From Flavobacterium geliluteum (GTDB taxonomy: Bacteria > Bacteroidota > Bacteroidia > Flavobacteriales > Flavobacteriaceae): DNA of 64,000 bases. The notes under the pieces were generated by a model. It searched no databases. It saw only the letters and a list, made by a program, of their open reading frames with translations, and was not told where the DNA came from. Within the stretch, counting starts at the first letter, position 1. The number at the start of each line of letters is the position of its first letter. The translations under genes and the position numbers were made by a program. Below are positions 44,003-52,874 of this stretch, one piece after another. The DNA is taken from positions 1 to 64,000 of the forward strand of contig NZ_JAGFBV010000001.1 of NCBI RefSeq assembly GCF_017948595.1, read 5' to 3'.

Positions 44003-46260
44003 TATATACCAAATTTAGATTTTAAAAAATCAATTTCTTTTCTGGCTAATTCTTTTTGAAAATCTTTGCCTCCTTTTAATTCATCAATCATTTCCGCTAA
44101 TTTCATTTTTAAAATTGGCTCATCAATTAGTTCAATAATTTGTTTGTGATGATTGTACTCATCTTGACTTAGTTGATAAAGTTCCTGAGATTTACTGTCT
44201 TTTTTATAGTTTTCTAAATTAATCCATTTTATCGTATCTTCAATCTTAGCTTTTGCAAAATCTCCCATTAAACCGTTATCGATAAAAAAACTATCTGCTA
44301 ATAAATCGGTAATGTTTGCGCCAAAAGACTTTTTTGGTTTGTTTTCAGTATCAAGAATAACCGTTTTACCATTCTCTTTTTTTAAATAAATAATATTACC
44401 ATTAGGAATGTCTGATAATGTTAAAGGGTCGTGAGTTGTAAATATGATTTGTATTCTCAATCCAATAAATATTTTGGGTAAAATTTTTATTAATGTGTTG
44501 ACAAACATTTTTTTCCATTTAGGATGTAGTCCTAAATCTGCCTCATCTAAGAATAAAATTGCAGGTAAATCAACATTAGTATTTATTTCTTTGTTGTCAT
44601 GTAATAATGAAATAAGATTAAAAATCATTTCTTCACCTGAACTTAAAATAATATTTGGAAAAAAATTAATAAATTGATGATAATCTGATTTAAACAATTT
44701 GGTTAGTTCAAAATAAAATTTTTCGTATAAATCTAAAATAGTTACAGCGGTAGTGAAATTAACTATAACTTTACAATTACCATCTAATATTACATTATCA
44801 TTATCTGCAATTGACTTTTCAAAATTTACAGAGAAATCAATTAATAAATCGAAAGGAAATACTATATCTGCTTTTTTGTTATTTATATCAAGAAAATAAA
44901 AATTGTTTTTAAGTAATTTAAGTATTTCAATAGAACTGTTTATATTTTCTAAATTTTCAAAATCTTCTAAATTTTTAATTTTTGGAAAAATATTGGTTTT
45001 TTCTGGATTAAAAATTAAATCAGTTATATAGCGCATCAATTCAAGAACCAAAAAATCAATTGTTTGCATGTAATTAGATTCATTCGCTGAATATTTTGAT
45101 GTTTTTGAACGAAAAAAATCATTAATCATATCAAATGTTGATAATGTATTTTGAACTTCTGTTTCTAAGATTTCTCTATATTGATAACTAGCATTCTTAA
45201 ATGGATAATGTTTAATAGAATTAGTGGCTACTATGTTACTTTTATGAAATTCTATATTTATTTTTTTAAAAACAGGTAATGAATAGTCATCAAGAATATC
45301 TGTAATTTCTTTATTTGATAACATTTTCATCCATCTTTTTAGTTGAGTATTTTTATAAAATGAAAATGTAAAATCAGAATTATAAAACTTAAATTTCTGA
45401 GAATTTAAATCGTTTAATATTTGACTCATTAAAGATAAATCCAATGAGTTAGCTTGATTTTTATGTATTCTATTATCGCTTAAATAATTTGAAAAATAGA
45501 TAGGAAAACCATAAAACTGAGACTTTTCATTTTTAGCTTTAAAGTTTTTAGAAATGATTTTAAAATCACTTTCTAAATCAAAAAATGAATAATATTTAAT
45601 TTCTTCAGTTTCTTCAATAATAAAAAACACACATTCTTCTTCGCCAGTTCTTACAGGTATTAATTGATTAAATAATTTTGTTAATAAACTAGTTTTACCA
45701 GTTCCATTTTCACCAACAATAGCTGAAACCAATGCGATGTCTTCGCCGAAAAAGTGCTCGATAAAATTTGGATTTGGTTTACAAATTAATTCAACAGAGT
45801 TTTCATCATAAGATTCGATGCAGTAAGTATTCCTGCCACCTAAATTGATTATTTGAGGTTTCTCAAATAAAAATTCGTGATTATGAATATATACAGCTAC
45901 AATTTTTGAGGAATGTCTACTCATATCAAATATGTCATTTTTTAAAAAATCACCAATGTAAGATTGGCTGTTTATTTTATGAATTCCGTATCCAAAAAGG
46001 ATTAATAGTTTGAGATTTTCGAGAGGTCTAAAATCTCTAATAGGATTATTTCTTAAGTCTAGTTCTTTTAAATTTTCAAACTCTTTTACAAAATCAATGT
46101 TCGTTATTTTATTTTCAAATAGATTGAGCGAAATGACTTTGTCATTGTCATCTATTTTGTAAGTATTTCTGTTTTTAAAATGAAAAAAATCATCAATGGT
46201 TGAGAGGTTTAACTCAAATCCTAATGTCTTTTCTAAATTTAAAATACTAATGGGCTTCAT
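44002..46260 (-). CDS. LRR-bearing ABC/OLD-type ATPase, PtuA-like
   Basis: 752 residues. About residues 41-92 look like short leucine-rich repeats (VISLNLFENKITNI, LKELDLRNNPIRDF, LENLKLLILFG). Walker A is GENGTGKTS at 183-191, an ABC-signature-like SSGEE is at about 540-544, Walker B AILFLDEADLGLHP at 567-580, and the H-loop FTTHD at about 607-611. Between them lies a long AT-rich helical insert. This is the architecture of SMC/ABC-like ATPases such as PtuA, with an unusual LRR N-terminus. Together with the overlapping HNH gene it suggests a Septu-like antiphage system that senses phage and triggers nucleic-acid cleavage. Function inferred, not shown. Confidence 0.82.
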   Translation of the reverse strand: MKPISILNLEKTLGFELNLSTIDDFFHFKNRNTYKIDDNDKVISLNLFENKITNIDFVKEFENLKELDLRNNPIRDFRPLENLKLLILFGYGIHKINSQSYIGDFLKNDIFDMSRHSSKIVAVYIHNHEFLFEKPQIINLGGRNTYCIESYDENSVELICKPNPNFIEHFFGEDIALVSAIVGENGTGKTSLLTKLFNQLIPVRTGEEECVFFIIEETEEIKYYSFFDLESDFKIISKNFKAKNEKSQFYGFPIYFSNYLSDNRIHKNQANSLDLSLMSQILNDLNSQKFKFYNSDFTFSFYKNTQLKRWMKMLSNKEITDILDDYSLPVFKKINIEFHKSNIVATNSIKHYPFKNASYQYREILETEVQNTLSTFDMINDFFRSKTSKYSANESNYMQTIDFLVLELMRYITDLIFNPEKTNIFPKIKNLEDFENLENINSSIEILKLLKNNFYFLDINNKKADIVFPFDLLIDFSVNFEKSIADNDNVILDGNCKVIVNFTTAVTILDLYEKFYFELTKLFKSDYHQFINFFPNIILSSGEEMIFNLISLLHDNKEINTNVDLPAILFLDEADLGLHPKWKKMFVNTLIKILPKIFIGLRIQIIFTTHDPLTLSDIPNGNIIYLKKENGKTVILDTENKPKKSFGANITDLLADSFFIDNGLMGDFAKAKIEDTIKWINLENYKKDSKSQELYQLSQDEYNHHKQIIELIDEPILKMKLAEMIDELKGGKDFQKELARKEIDFLKSKFGI

Positions 46261-46384
46261 AATAAAAAGATTTATTCAAATATATAAAAAGCAAGACCTG
46301 TATTTTTATGGATTGCCATAATTTGTAAAATTATTACTAAAAAACAGAGTTTTAAAAATAATTGTCTTTTTTTAAACGCGATGT

Positions 46385-46495
46385 GCGTGAGGGATAGCAG
46401 CAAGCTACCGAAGTAGCGCGGATAGCCCGACAGCCTTTAAGAAATGGCCCAATGAGCGCAAAGTATATTGGGCCGTTTTTTAAAGGTTGGCACGC
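46385..46495. ncRNA. Structured intergenic element, candidate RNA or mobile repeat
   Basis: A nested fold can be drawn by eye. Outer arms GCGTG (46385-46389) and CACGC (46491-46495) close it. Hairpin A is GCTAC-CGAA-GTAGC (46404-46417). Helix B pairs CAGCCTTTAA (46431-46440) with TTAAAGGTTG (46480-46489) and is capped by GGCCCAAT/ATTGGGCC (46446-46474). It lies in the 362-bp gap between the ATPase gene and ahcY and is more GC-rich than its surroundings. I recall similar text in other Flavobacterium intergenic regions, not verified. Strand unknown. Confidence 0.6.
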
Positions 46496-46538
46496 CCGGA
46501 TTATTTTAGATTTTAGATTGATGTATAATTAAAAAACA

Positions 46539-46570
46539 AAACCCGACAGGTTTTAAAATCTGTCGGGTTT
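46539..46570 (-). terminator. Terminator of ahcY
   Basis: An 11-bp perfect stem (AAACCCGACAG at 46539-46549 with its complement at 46560-46570) is followed on the minus strand by T-rich sequence, 52 bp past the ahcY stop. Confidence 0.85.
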
Positions 46571-46622
46571 GATATAGACAATCGAAGAAATCTAAAATCA
46601 GAAATCTTCAATCTAAAATTAT

Positions 46623-47939
46623 TTAGTATCTGTAGTATTCTGGTTTAAATGGACCTTGAACTTCTACACCAATGTACGCAGCTTGATCGTCACGTAAAGT
46701 TTCTAACTCAACGCCTAATTTTGCTAGGTGCAAAGCAGCTACTTTTTCATCTAAATGTTTTGGTAACATGTAAACTTCGTTTTTGTAAGCAGCACTGTTT
46801 TTCCATAGCTCGATTTGAGCCAAAGTTTGGTTGGTAAATGAGTTACTCATTACAAAACTTGGGTGACCTGTAGCACAACCAAGATTTACCAAACGACCTT
46901 CTGCAAGAATGATGATGTCTTTTCCAGCGATAGTATATTTGTCTACTTGTGGTTTGATTTCGATTTTTGATGCACCGTGGTTTTTGTTCAACCAAGCCAT
47001 ATCAATTTCGTTATCAAAGTGTCCGATGTTACAAACAACGGTTTTGTCTTTCATTTGCTCGAAGTGAGAACCTAGAACGATGTCTTTGTTTCCGGTTGTG
47101 GTTACGATAATATCGGCAGTTGCAATAACAGTGTTTAGTTTTTTTACTTCAAAACCGTCCATTGCAGCTTGTAAAGCACAAATTGGGTCGATTTCTGTAA
47201 CAGTTACAATAGAACCTGCACCTCTAAAAGAAGCAGCAGTTCCTTTTCCAACGTCACCGTATCCGCAAACGATTACTCTTTTTCCAGCCAACATTAGGTC
47301 TGTTGCACGACGTACAGCATCTACAGCAGATTCTTTACAACCGTATTTGTTATCAAATTTAGATTTAGTAACCGAGTCATTTACATTAATTGCAGGCATT
47401 GGCAATGTTCCCGCTTTTACTCTTTCGTAAAGTCTGTGAACACCAGTTGTAGTTTCTTCAGACAATCCTTTTATTCCAGGAACCAATTCTGGGAAACGGT
47501 CGATCACCATGTTGGTTAAATCTCCACCATCATCAAGGATCATGTTCAATGGTTTTCTGTCTTCACCAAAGAATAAAGTTTGCTCGATACACCAGTCAAA
47601 CGATTCTTCGTCAAGACCTTTCCAAGCATATACTTGGATACCTGCAGCAGCAATAGCAGCAGCAGCCTGATCTTGTGTAGAGAAAATGTTACAAGAAGAC
47701 CAAGTAACTTCTGCACCAAGAGCGATTAAAGTTTCGATCAAAACTGCAGTCTGGATAGTCATGTGCAAACATCCGGCGATACGAGCACCTGCAAGCGGTT
47801 GTTCGTCTTTATATTCAGCACGAAGTGCCATTAAACCTGGCATTTCAGCTTCAGCTAGTTCAATTTCTTTTCTTCCCCAAGCCGCTAGAGAGATGTCTTT
47901 TACTTTGAAAGCCACATAAGGCGTTGTTGTAGTACTCAT
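46623..47939 (-). CDS. ahcY: Adenosylhomocysteinase
   Basis: 438-residue NAD-dependent enzyme hydrolysing S-adenosylhomocysteine to adenosine and homocysteine, recycling the by-product of SAM-dependent methylation. The ATG at 47939 is preferred over one 12 codons upstream because the protein then begins near the normal N-terminus ([18 protein letters not shown]). Visible: [17 protein letters not shown], the substrate region [19 protein letters not shown]-binding [15 protein letters not shown], and the C-terminal [14 protein letters not shown] -7 promoter box lies 34 bp upstream. Confidence 0.95.
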   Translation of the reverse strand: MSTTTTPYVAFKVKDISLAAWGRKEIELAEAEMPGLMALRAEYKDEQPLAGARIAGCLHMTIQTAVLIETLIALGAEVTWSSCNIFSTQDQAAAAIAAAGIQVYAWKGLDEESFDWCIEQTLFFGEDRKPLNMILDDGGDLTNMVIDRFPELVPGIKGLSEETTTGVHRLYERVKAGTLPMPAINVNDSVTKSKFDNKYGCKESAVDAVRRATDLMLAGKRVIVCGYGDVGKGTAASFRGAGSIVTVTEIDPICALQAAMDGFEVKKLNTVIATADIIVTTTGNKDIVLGSHFEQMKDKTVVCNIGHFDNEIDMAWLNKNHGASKIEIKPQVDKYTIAGKDIIILAEGRLVNLGCATGHPSFVMSNSFTNQTLAQIELWKNSAAYKNEVYMLPKHLDEKVAALHLAKLGVELETLRDDQAAYIGVEVQGPFKPEYYRY

Positions 47940-47972
47940 TATATAGTATATTTGTATATTGTAAAATTTTTG

Positions 47973-47980
47973 CAAATTTA
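47973..47980 (-). promoter_or_regulatory. -7 promoter element of ahcY
   Basis: The minus strand reads TAAATTTG, a perfect TAnnTTTG, 34 bp upstream of the chosen ATG. It supports the shorter start because the longer frame would begin at this box. Confidence 0.55.
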
Positions 47981-48099
47981 CGGAATAGCTTTTTAATTTT
48001 GGCTACTTTCTTTAAGATTTGTGAAATGTTTAATCACTTAATCTTTTGCATCTTAGATAAATATTTGATTGTTGTACTGCTCATATTCAGACTAAGAAG

Positions 48100-48175
48100 C
48101 TAATCCTGCTGTCCGCTGTATCTTTTCCTGGCTAAAGAAGCCAGAAAAAGGATGCCGCTCCCATCAGGGCTAAAA
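48100..48175. repeat. Structured interspersed element
   Basis: Contains a long hairpin at 48122-48150: CTTTT plus CTGGCT pairing with AGCCAG plus AAAAG, one mismatch, 5-nt loop. It is flanked by CCTGCTGTCCGCTG on the left and CCGCTCCCATCAGGGCTAAA on the right. It stands out by GC content in the 308-bp gap 47940-48247, which otherwise shows only the ahcY promoter. Similar text is, in my memory, dispersed in Flavobacterium genomes. Confidence 0.55.
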
Positions 48176-48247
48176 ATTAAAATGTACGAGAACTTTTGGT
48201 TTCAAAATACTTTCAGTAGACAGCTATAATTCATAATTAGAAAAAGA

Positions 48248-48892
48248 ATGCCTTTATATCAAACCATACAGTGTAACGCAACCACCAAAATTCTAGTTTG
48301 GAAAATAACCGAATCGTATGAGGAGTTATTCAGTAAGGTAACGCTAAAAGAACAAACGCAAATTAGACTTAGCGGCATGAAGTCTGAGCTGCACCAACGT
48401 GCTTTTTTGAGTGTTCGCATGCTGATTCAGGAAGTGGGTTTTACCGACCACGATTTGCATTATGATGAATTTGGGAAACCTCATTTTGATTGTCAACATC
48501 ATATTTCGATTACGCATTCACATCATTTTGCAGCCATTATTATTAGTCTGGAAACAGTAGGAATTGATGTAGAATTACAGCGTGACAAAATTCTCCGTAT
48601 TGCCGATAAATTTGTAGAGACTGAAACAAGTTACCTAAACACTCAAAACAGTTCTGATCTTGTGCGGGAATTAACCGTGATTTGGGGAGCCAAAGAAGCT
48701 ATTTTTAAAATAAGAAACGAAAAAGGAATCAGTTTTAAGGATCACATTCAGGTTGAAGCTTTTTCTTTAGATGAAAATCAAACTCACGCCAGCCTTCATT
48801 TTGAAGGTTTGATCAAAGATTTTGAAGTCAATTATGTAGAAATAGAGAATTTTACTTTAGTCTATGCTTTTGAGAAGCGTGAATCGTTTTAG
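48248..48892 (+). CDS. 4'-phosphopantetheinyl transferase superfamily protein
   Basis: 214 residues. The Mg/CoA-binding motif GIDVELQRDKI (about residues 97-107) and the WGAKEAIFKIRNEKG block are the signatures of Sfp/AcpT-type transferases, which move phosphopantetheine from CoA to carrier proteins. SITHSHHFAAIII precedes the motif as usual. Carrier partner not evident nearby. It is divergent from ahcY and 46 bp upstream of the GGGP synthase gene. Confidence 0.88.
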   Translation: MPLYQTIQCNATTKILVWKITESYEELFSKVTLKEQTQIRLSGMKSELHQRAFLSVRMLIQEVGFTDHDLHYDEFGKPHFDCQHHISITHSHHFAAIIISLETVGIDVELQRDKILRIADKFVETETSYLNTQNSSDLVRELTVIWGAKEAIFKIRNEKGISFKDHIQVEAFSLDENQTHASLHFEGLIKDFEVNYVEIENFTLVYAFEKRESF

Positions 48893-48938
48893 TTTTTAAT
48901 AAAATTGCATTAAAAAAACTTTTACTTTTACGCCCAAT

Positions 48939-49664
48939 ATGCAACAAAAATTACCCAATATTTATCAGCAAATTATCCAGGCGAAGTGCGATGGGCAAAA
49001 GTTACTCGCGATTCTTTTGGATCCGGATAAAATCGATTTAGAAAAATTAGATCAGTTAGTATTAAAAATAAATACATCGCCAGCTACTCATATTTTTGTA
49101 GGGGGAAGTATTGTTCAATCAACTATTTTAGAAGAATTGATTGGTAAATTAAAACAAAAAACATCTTTACCTCTTGTTTTGTTTCCGGGAGATCCGAGTC
49201 AGATTTCGCCTCAGGCAGATGCCATCTTGTTCTTATCATTATTGTCAGGCCGAAATCCGGATTATTTGATTGAATACCATGTAAAAGCAGCTCCAATTTT
49301 AAAAAACACAAATCTTGAAGTAATCTCTACAGGATATATTTTGATAGAAAGTGGCGCAGAAACTGCCGTTGCCAGAGTAAGCAAAACGGAACCTCTGGAG
49401 AGAGAAAATACCGATTTGGTTTTGGCTACAGCACAAGCAGGAGAAATGTTAGGCAATAAATTAATGTATTTAGAAGCAGGCAGTGGCGCTAAAAAGGCAG
49501 TTCCTTTGAACATTGTTCAGCTTGTTTCTCAAAATCTTAAAATCCCTGTCATTGTTGGAGGAGGAATTGTAGATTTGCAGGGAATTCAAAATGCGCACGA
49601 AGCAGGAGCCGATCTGGTTGTTATAGGAACCGCTTTTGAAAATAATATTCATTTTTTTGATTAG
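48939..49664 (+). CDS. Geranylgeranylglyceryl phosphate synthase family protein (PcrB/GGGPS)
   Basis: 241-residue TIM-barrel prenyltransferase joining a polyprenyl diphosphate to glycerol-1-phosphate. Motifs: LAILLDPDKID, THIFVGGSIVQ, LVLFPGDPSQISPQADAILF split in the middle, MYLEAGSGAKKAVP and IPVIVGGGIVD. The family is archaeal in the main, but also occurs in Bacteroidota. The physiological product in these bacteria is unclear. It precedes pnuC by 20 bp and so probably heads a pnuC-nadR-arfB unit. Confidence 0.88.
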   Translation: MQQKLPNIYQQIIQAKCDGQKLLAILLDPDKIDLEKLDQLVLKINTSPATHIFVGGSIVQSTILEELIGKLKQKTSLPLVLFPGDPSQISPQADAILFLSLLSGRNPDYLIEYHVKAAPILKNTNLEVISTGYILIESGAETAVARVSKTEPLERENTDLVLATAQAGEMLGNKLMYLEAGSGAKKAVPLNIVQLVSQNLKIPVIVGGGIVDLQGIQNAHEAGADLVVIGTAFENNIHFFD

Positions 49665-49684
49665 AAGAACTTAAAAAAGTATAA

Positions 49685-50308
49685 ATGTTTGAATATTTTT
49701 TTGCCCAATATAGAGAGTATCCCACATTTGATATAGTGCTGGAAATTGTGGCTGTAATCTTTGGTTTGCTGAGTGTCTGGTATGCCAAAAAAGATAATAT
49801 TCTGGTATTTCCAACTGGTATAGTTAGCACATTGATTTATGTGTATTTGCTCTGGAAATGGACTTTGTGGGGCGATATGATGATCAACGGATATTATTTT
49901 GTAATGAGTATTTACGGTCTCTATCACTGGACAAGAAAAAAAGGCGATGTTGTGGCGTTTCCTATTTCCAGGGCGACTAAAAAGGAATTGATTATTGGGA
50001 TAGGTATTTTTAGTGCAACTTTTATATTTGTGGCTCTGATCTATCATTTTTTTAATAAGTTTACCAATTGGTATTCGTATGTTGATACATTCCTTACGGG
50101 TATTTTTTTCGTAGGAATGTGGCTTATGGCCAAAAGAAAAATCGAGAATTGGATATTATGGATTATAGGAGATATAATTTCGATTCCTTTATATTTTGCT
50201 AAAGGAGTTACTTTTACCAGTTTTCAGTACTTAGTATTTACAATTATTGCCATTTTTGGCTATTTAGAATGGAAAAAAACCTTAGACAGCAAAAAACAAA
50301 TATCCTAA
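49685..50308 (+). CDS. pnuC: PnuC-family vitamin transporter
   Basis: 207 residues with about seven membrane helices and the family pattern of Trp/Tyr-rich loops (VWYAKKDNILVFPTGIVST, YGLYHWTRKK, NWILWIIGDIISIPLYF). PnuC proteins are facilitators for nicotinamide riboside, with relatives for riboflavin or thiamine. The next gene, overlapping by 40 bp, encodes a NadR-type kinase that would trap nicotinamide riboside as NMN, which favours that substrate. A TPP-riboswitch-controlled receptor downstream leaves thiamine as an alternative. Confidence 0.85.
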   Translation: MFEYFFAQYREYPTFDIVLEIVAVIFGLLSVWYAKKDNILVFPTGIVSTLIYVYLLWKWTLWGDMMINGYYFVMSIYGLYHWTRKKGDVVAFPISRATKKELIIGIGIFSATFIFVALIYHFFNKFTNWYSYVDTFLTGIFFVGMWLMAKRKIENWILWIIGDIISIPLYFAKGVTFTSFQYLVFTIIAIFGYLEWKKTLDSKKQIS

Positions 50309-52383
50309 AAATTGCTTTATTTGGCCCTGAAAGTACAGGGAAAACGACATTGGCAAAACAGCTTGCTGCACACTATAAAACGCAGTGGGTTCCTGAGTTT
50401 GCGCGTGATTATTTGCAAAAAAAGTGGGAAGAGAGTAAGCAAACCTGTGTTCTTGAGGATTTGATGCCTATCGCATACGGGCAAGTAGCATTAGAAAATG
50501 AAAAGTTAGCAACGGCAAAAGACTTTTTGTTTTGTGATACCAATTTGATGCTTACTAAAGTTTTTTCAGAGATTTATTATGATTTTTGTGATCCTTTACT
50601 CAACGAAGCCGCTGTCGAACACGAATATGATTTGTATTTTTTGACAGATATTGATGTGCCTTGGGAAAAGGATGATTTGAGAGATGATCCTGTAAAAAGA
50701 GATACTTTTTTTTCGATTTTCAAGCAAACCTTGATAGATAAAAACATTCCTTTTATTACAATTTCAGGCAATAAAGAAACACGGTTAGAAAAAGCAATTC
50801 ATTGTGTAGAAGGTTTGGTTAAAGCAAAAAAACTTGAACTTTCATCTGCCGATTTTGTTCAAATTTATGAGCATGGAATTTCTTTAGATTCGATACAAAA
50901 ACAATTAAAAATATTTCAAAAAGGAATCGCTAAAAGCAAATTAATAAGTCCGGCTACTATAGGTAACGGAATTTTGAGTTTGTCTGAAGTTGAGTTTCAA
51001 GAAAAAGCTACCTTTTTTGATGATAAAAAGAAGAATTTGAAACTTCAAAAATTTGTTCCTGCTTCTGGCGCTGCGAGCAGGATGTTTAAGTTTTTAAGTG
51101 TTTTTTTGGAGGATTTTAACAGCAAGAAAGAAACGATTAATGCTTACATTAATAGAAAAAAAGACACCGAATTGCCCATTTTTATTGTAGCAATGGAGAA
51201 ATTTCCTTTTTTTGATGCAGTAAACAAAAAGCTTCATGAGATTTATCCTGATTTTGAAACTCTCAAAAGAGATACTAAAAATTATTATTTTATAAAAATA
51301 TTGTTGTCTTCTGATTATTTTGATTTTGCCAATAAACCAAAAGCAGTATTGCCATTTCATTTGTATGATGATCATCTTGCAAATCCAATTGAGGAACATT
51401 TAAACGAGTGTGTTTATTATGCAAGTGCTAATCAAGTTTCGAATTTACACTTTACAGTTTCAGAAGCACATCAAAATCAGTTTGAAGAAGCGATTGCCGC
51501 TGTAAAGAGCGAAATTGAAGCCGCATCAAAAATCAAAATGGAGATCAGTTATTCGTACCAAAATAGAGGCACAGATTCTGTTACAGTAGACAAAGAGAAT
51601 AATTTTGTCCGCAATAAAAATGGGGCATTAATTTTTAGACCAGGTGGCCATGGAGCTCTTATTGAAAACCTGAATAAACTTGATGCAGATGTTATTTTTG
51701 TTAAAAATATAGACAACGTTATACAGGGAGATGTAGAAGTGATAGCCTTGTATAAAAAAGCTTTAGCAGGAATTTTGCTTGAGTTGCAGCAACAGATTTT
51801 TAGTTATTTGCACCGTATCGAAAACAATAAAATAACCGAAAATGATATAGCGGATATTCTTTTATTTTTGAAAGAAAAACTGAATATCGAAATAACGACT
51901 TATTTTTATAAATTTACTTTTGAGAATAAAATTAATGTAATCAAAGAGATTTTGGACAGACCCATTCGTGTTTGCGGAATGGTAAAAAATGAGGGAGAAC
52001 CGGGAGGCGGACCGTTTTGGGTTCAAAATGAAGAAGGTAAAATGTCGCTACAAATCGTAGAGACTTCACAAGTAGATTTAGCAAACAAGAGACAACAGTC
52101 GATTTTAGTCTCAGCGACACATTTTAATCCAGTTGATTTGGTTTGTGGAATCAAAAACTATAAAAAACAAAAGTTTGATTTGACTCAGTTTGTAGATCAT
52201 ACAACTGGTTTTATTGTTGAAAAAAGTGTTGAAGGCAGAACAGTAAAAAGTTATGAATTACCAGGACTGTGGAATGGCGCAATGGCCAATTGGCTGACGG
52301 TTTTTGCGGCGGTTCCGCTGATGACTTTTAATCCCGTAAAAACAGTAAACGATTTATTAAAACCTGCTCATCAACCTCACTAA
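50269..52383 (+). CDS. NadR-type kinase fused to a DUF4301 domain
   Basis: 704 residues. Residues ~13-190 form a P-loop kinase (ALFGPESTGKTTLAKQLA; QWVPEFARDYLQKKW; FLFCDTNLMLTKVFSE), like the ribosylnicotinamide-kinase half of NadR. From ~196 on is DUF4301: ISLDSIQKQLKIFQKGI, KLQKFVPASGAASRMFKFL, FRPGGHGALIENLNKL, IFVKNIDNVIQGD, and RVCGMVKNEGEPGGGPFW. The last blocks resemble UDP-sugar-pyrophosphorylase-like nucleotidyltransferases; that is my reading. It overlaps pnuC by 40 bp and its stop overlaps the arfB start (TAATG). Confidence 0.82.
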   Translation: MEKNLRQQKTNILKIALFGPESTGKTTLAKQLAAHYKTQWVPEFARDYLQKKWEESKQTCVLEDLMPIAYGQVALENEKLATAKDFLFCDTNLMLTKVFSEIYYDFCDPLLNEAAVEHEYDLYFLTDIDVPWEKDDLRDDPVKRDTFFSIFKQTLIDKNIPFITISGNKETRLEKAIHCVEGLVKAKKLELSSADFVQIYEHGISLDSIQKQLKIFQKGIAKSKLISPATIGNGILSLSEVEFQEKATFFDDKKKNLKLQKFVPASGAASRMFKFLSVFLEDFNSKKETINAYINRKKDTELPIFIVAMEKFPFFDAVNKKLHEIYPDFETLKRDTKNYYFIKILLSSDYFDFANKPKAVLPFHLYDDHLANPIEEHLNECVYYASANQVSNLHFTVSEAHQNQFEEAIAAVKSEIEAASKIKMEISYSYQNRGTDSVTVDKENNFVRNKNGALIFRPGGHGALIENLNKLDADVIFVKNIDNVIQGDVEVIALYKKALAGILLELQQQIFSYLHRIENNKITENDIADILLFLKEKLNIEITTYFYKFTFENKINVIKEILDRPIRVCGMVKNEGEPGGGPFWVQNEEGKMSLQIVETSQVDLANKRQQSILVSATHFNPVDLVCGIKNYKKQKFDLTQFVDHTTGFIVEKSVEGRTVKSYELPGLWNGAMANWLTVFAAVPLMTFNPVKTVNDLLKPAHQPH

Positions 52384-52787
52384 TGGATATCGAGAAAATT
52401 ATATCAGAATTGAGTTTTAAAGCCGTTAGAAGCAGTGGGGCCGGAGGACAGAATGTAAACAAAGTTTCCTCAAAAGTAGTTTTGACTTTTGATGTGAATG
52501 CTTCGCAAGCACTAACTGACCTGGAAAAAGCACTTCTTTTAATCAATATAGCACCACGTTTGACAACGGAAAACATTCTAATTTTAAATTGTGACGAAGA
52601 CAGGAGTCAGCTTAAAAATAAAGAGATTGTCGTAAAACGTTTTCTGGATATCATTAAAAAAGGATTGTTTGTACCTAAAGTCAGAAAAGCAACTAAGGTT
52701 CCTAAAGCCGCGATTAGAAAGCGTATCAAAGACAAAAAAAACAATTCGGATATTAAACAATCACGCCGAAAACCGAACTTAGATTAA
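52383..52787 (+). CDS. arfB: Alternative ribosome-rescue peptidyl-tRNA hydrolase ArfB
   Basis: 134 residues. The GGQ catalytic motif lies in RSSGAGGQNVNKVSSKV (about residues 16-32), as in release factors, and the basic tail (KVRKATKVPKAAIRKRIKDK) inserts into the mRNA tunnel of stalled ribosomes. It hydrolyses peptidyl-tRNA on non-stop ribosomes. Start codon overlaps the stop of the preceding gene, so translation is coupled. End of the unit. Confidence 0.9.
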   Translation: MDIEKIISELSFKAVRSSGAGGQNVNKVSSKVVLTFDVNASQALTDLEKALLLINIAPRLTTENILILNCDEDRSQLKNKEIVVKRFLDIIKKGLFVPKVRKATKVPKAAIRKRIKDKKNNSDIKQSRRKPNLD

Positions 52788-52842
52788 ATTCCAATTGAAA
52801 CCTACATGAAGTTAGTTTTTTTTGGAATTTGGAATTTAATTT

Positions 52843-52871
52843 TTGGAATTTGTTTTTTAACACTACATTTG
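52843..52871 (+). promoter_or_regulatory. Promoter of the TPP-controlled receptor gene
   Basis: TTG at 52843-52845 and a perfect TACATTTG at 52864-52871 are separated by 18 nt, and the riboswitch begins immediately downstream. The -33 part lies in a TTTGGAATTT-rich repeat stretch. Confidence 0.6.
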
Positions 52872-52874
52872 CAT

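Noticed and set aside
43118-46260. Restriction-modification or retron system
   Set aside because: No methyltransferase, reverse transcriptase or structured msr/msd RNA was seen next to the pair.
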